Shown here: positions 62,026 through 64,000 of the stretch, in pieces
How the letters are laid out: every line of letters begins with the position of its first letter
How positions within the stretch are numbered: position 1 is the stretch's first letter
DNA from: Fictibacillus phosphorivorans
GTDB taxonomy: Bacteria; Bacillota; Bacilli; Bacillales; Fictibacillaceae
Length of the DNA: 64,000 bases
Reading direction: 5' to 3'
Assembly: GCF_001629705.1 (NCBI RefSeq)
Contig: NZ_CP015378.1
Span: forward strand, 2,170,001-2,234,000
The notes under the pieces: model-generated
What the model saw: the letters and a program-made list of their open reading frames with translations, nothing else
What the model was told of the DNA's origin: nothing
Databases searched by the model: none
Made by a program: the position numbers and the translations under genes

Positions 62026-62625
62026 TTGACTGTGGATTTTTATCAAGCACTAAAAGAAAGACGTTCGTACTATGGGATCTCAAAAGACGTTGGAGTGTCT
62101 GAAGAAAAAGTAAAGGAAGTAGTTGAATTTGCAGTAAAACACACTCCTTCTGCTTTTAACTCACAAACGGCTCGCGTTGTCGTTTTGACGGGAGACGCTC
62201 ATGATAAACTCTGGGATATTACTACGGAAACGTTAAAGAAAATCGTTGCTGAAGAGAATTTTGAAGGAACCCGGCAAAAGTTGGAGTCCTTTCAAGCTGG
62301 GTTTGGGACGGTGTTATTTTTTGAAGATGAAGCAGGGGTTCGATCTCTTCAAGAACAGTTCCCATTATATGCTGATAACTTTCCAGTTTGGTCTCAACAA
62401 TCATCAGGAATGCATCAGTTAGTCGTTTGGGCAGGACTCGAAGCTGAAGGCTTAGGAGCATCTCTACAACACTATAATCCTCTAATCGATGAAGAAGTTA
62501 AGAACGAATGGAACATCCCCTCTAATTGGAAGTTAATCGCACAAATGCCATTTGGGAAACCGACTTCACAACCAGGAGAAAAAGAGTTTAAACCGATTGA
62601 AGATCGTGTGAAATACTTTAAATAA
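62026..62625 (+). CDS. Nitroreductase-family FMN protein
   Basis: The 199-residue protein matches the Hbn1/Frm2-like nitroreductases: YQALKERRSYYGISKD near the start, KHTPSAFNSQTARVVVL (FMN phosphate contacts), LEAEGLGASLQHYNPLIDEEV and WKLIAQMPFGKP. It should reduce nitro- or quinone compounds with NAD(P)H. TTG 62026 follows AGGAGG at ideal spacing. Monocistronic with a clear terminator. Confidence 0.88.
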   Translation: MTVDFYQALKERRSYYGISKDVGVSEEKVKEVVEFAVKHTPSAFNSQTARVVVLTGDAHDKLWDITTETLKKIVAEENFEGTRQKLESFQAGFGTVLFFEDEAGVRSLQEQFPLYADNFPVWSQQSSGMHQLVVWAGLEAEGLGASLQHYNPLIDEEVKNEWNIPSNWKLIAQMPFGKPTSQPGEKEFKPIEDRVKYFK

Positions 62626-62633
62626 AACCGGAA

Positions 62634-62664
62634 AAGTCTAAAGTTATATCTTTAGACTTTTTTT
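62634..62664 (+). terminator. Terminator of the nitroreductase gene
   Basis: AAAGTCTAAAG pairs with CTTTAGACTTT, followed by a run of T. Confidence 0.88.
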
Positions 62665-62775
62665 ATCGTTTTTTAAACAACTGGTAATTTTCTATGAATA
62701 GACTCAACCAAACATACTCTTTAAGCTCTTTATATACATGGGTTTTAAATTAACAACAATATATAAAGAAATGAC

Positions 62776-62806
62776 GAAGAGTCCCAGGCAACCACCCAGG
62801 ACTCTT
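62776..62806 (-). terminator. Terminator after the DUF1349 gene
   Basis: AAGAGTCC pairs with GGACTCTT enclosing a 14-base loop, just downstream of the minus-strand stop codon; the T tract is weak. Confidence 0.55.
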
Positions 62807-62828
62807 ATAAAGACTTTGGTTTGTTTTA

Positions 62829-63416
62829 CTATTTATGCTCTTGCCATAAACACTCCGATATTTTCAGCTCTGAAAATTCAGCTGTAAAGCTAGAGTGTTC
62901 AGGGCTACACGCGTAGATCCCAACGTTTACAGCATGATCTGCAGAGAACAGATGAAAGATTCGCATTTGCTTATAGTGAATACCGTCATAGGAACACTCG
63001 ATGCAAAAATCACTTTCACGTCGGCTTAATCTGTAATACATGTGTTTTTGTTTTGCAGGAATATCAGTGGTTGCCCAATCCGAATACCCGTTGTTTGTAA
63101 CAACACTACCAAGACGTTGAAAGTCTTCATTCTCATATTCAATAGAAGCTTTGAACCAGTTATCACTTGATTGATAGATTATGACGCCACATTGGTCAAA
63201 ACGTCTTTTAGAATTAAAGTCGGTGCGTACGGTGAATGTAAAGTACTTGTCTTCAACAGGTAAAAGTAACGCCGGAGCATTACCATTTTGAAAACCATAA
63301 TACGTTCGTTGCCATAAATCCGTATGCGGCTCTGTTGTAATGGATATATGGTTATCTCCAATATCAAACGTAGTAGGTTTTGATAACCATCTATTATTTT
63401 CTTCAATAAAATTCAT
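62829..63416 (-). CDS. DUF1349 concanavalin-like protein (YesU type)
   Basis: The 195-residue beta-sandwich protein has WLSKPTTFDIGDNHISITTEPHTDLWQRTYYGF (in part), FTFTVRTDFNSKRRFDQCGVIIYQSSDNWFKASIEYE (in part) and VGIYACSPEHSSFTAEFSELKI (in part), the DUF1349 pattern. B. subtilis YesU lies in a pectin-use cluster, and the fold suggests carbohydrate binding. No signal peptide. Start ATG 63416 follows GGAGGTACC. Confidence 0.83.
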   Translation of the reverse strand: MNFIEENNRWLSKPTTFDIGDNHISITTEPHTDLWQRTYYGFQNGNAPALLLPVEDKYFTFTVRTDFNSKRRFDQCGVIIYQSSDNWFKASIEYENEDFQRLGSVVTNNGYSDWATTDIPAKQKHMYYRLSRRESDFCIECSYDGIHYKQMRIFHLFSADHAVNVGIYACSPEHSSFTAEFSELKISECLWQEHK

Positions 63417-63776
63417 TTGGTACCTCCATTATTCTCAGGTTTATTAAACGTTACAAATAAATAGAAAGATGAGTCATACAAACCTTTTCTAGCATAACCA
63501 AACTACCGATAATATAAGGTAGGTATAAGAAAATCATTAATACCAAGATAAACTCAAATTTTTTAGGGTTAAAAACAACAAGAAAATTGAGATATTTTTA
63601 AACATGTGTTTAATATTTCCAATCAGCCGACTTTACTTTAATGTCGTAACAATCTTCTGCCCTATTCTTGTCTCCAAGATTAAAAGGGCATGAGTAAGGT
63701 TTCCCCCTACTCATGCCCAAATCATGCGACAAAATTAGCCTGTCAGTCACTTTTCACTTCATTTCAATTAATAGCT
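63417..63776. other. Intergenic region, terminator only
   Basis: The strong hairpin GGGCATGAGTA/TACTCATGCCC (63686-63718), followed by TTTTAA on the minus strand, terminates the serine-hydrolase gene that enters from the right. The rest is AT-rich with no supported frame. Confidence 0.7.
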
Positions 63777-64000
63777 CTATTTTTTCACCGCTATTTTGTT
63801 TGTTACTTCTTCTTCGATCACTTTCATAATATCGAACGCACCATCTGACTTATTTGAACAGATGACCACATTAATAGATACATCCGGATAGTGTGCGGAA
63901 TGGAAGCTGACACCTGGATCATAGCCCATTACATGATATTTAAAGATGTTGTTCTCTATGTTTTTCTTTATCCAAATACCATAACCATAAAAACTCGTTT
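63777..64000 (-). CDS. Beta-lactamase-family serine hydrolase, N-terminus beyond window
   Basis: The minus frame entering at 64000 ends at TAG 63777-63779 and reads FYGYGIWIKKNIENNIFKYH, VMGYDPGVSFHSAHYPDVSINVV (in part) and ends VEEEV-like IEEEVTNKIAVKK. YGYGIWI followed by a GxDPGVSF segment is the C-terminal end of class C beta-lactamase/PBP4-like hydrolases. The catalytic SxxK and YxN lie outside the window. Confidence 0.75.
   Translation of the reverse strand, partial: TSFYGYGIWIKKNIENNIFKYHVMGYDPGVSFHSAHYPDVSINVVICSNKSDGAFDIMKVIEEEVTNKIAVKK

Overview
The window is low-GC DNA in which nearly every gene starts behind an AGGAGG-type ribosome binding site. TTG and GTG starts are common, and S-box (SAM) riboswitches and MsmX-dependent-type sugar transporter genes are present. 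Together with AlaR/AlaT, SdpR/SdpI, FbpA-like, RibU and YesL-type proteins this points to a member of the Bacillaceae (Bacillus sensu lato). The genus cannot be fixed from the sequence alone. No rRNA, tRNA, CRISPR array or complete insertion sequence was seen.

Layout. 1-12.6 kb: an sdpRI-like repressor/immunity pair with a nested operator, two DinB-fold genes, the alaR-alaT operon, an S66 LD-carboxypeptidase-like peptidase, a sorbosone/glucose dehydrogenase-like beta-propeller, an unusual metallo-beta-lactamase-fold protein and an S9 peptidase. 12.6-16.7 kb: an XRE regulator with its membrane partner, then two SAM riboswitches, one in front of a small FbpA-like protein and one in front of a large secreted M14 peptidase. 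17-19.5 kb: a DICT-domain gene followed by overlapping ribU (ECF riboflavin S component) and chemoreceptor genes. 19.5-31.9 kb: small enzymes and regulators, two broken genes (a GNAT acetyltransferase and a HAD hydrolase), a 49-codon gene, a secreted subtilisin, a TetR/DUF2834 divergon with four operator copies, and a Cache-type chemoreceptor.

32.4-36.0 kb is a four-gene oligopeptide-type ABC transporter operon without a binding protein. 36.3-46.4 kb is a fructan or fructo-oligosaccharide locus read on the minus strand: LacI regulator, two permeases, lipoprotein binding protein, fructokinase, two GH32 enzymes and a YesL-like protein. The regulator is flanked by perfect palindromic operators and a cre-like site. 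The transporter would deliver fructosides, the GH32 enzymes would release fructose, and the kinase would phosphorylate it. No ATPase is encoded in the cluster.

46.5-64 kb holds a MarR/glycosyltransferase pair with matching operators, an Arr-type rifamycin ADP-ribosyltransferase, a protein with two AbrB-like hairpins, a DJ-1-type protein, a WYL regulator, an AraC/SDR pair, a second M14 carboxypeptidase, and an MMPL exporter divergent from a TetR regulator with repeated half-sites. It ends with a graveyard containing a neopullulanase fragment and a tyrosine-recombinase fragment, then a nitroreductase, a DUF1349 protein and a partial serine hydrolase.

The strongest candidates for something new are the two SAM riboswitches attached to non-canonical targets, the RibU-chemoreceptor operon, and the LamG-GH32 protein whose nucleophile motif reads WMNEPH.
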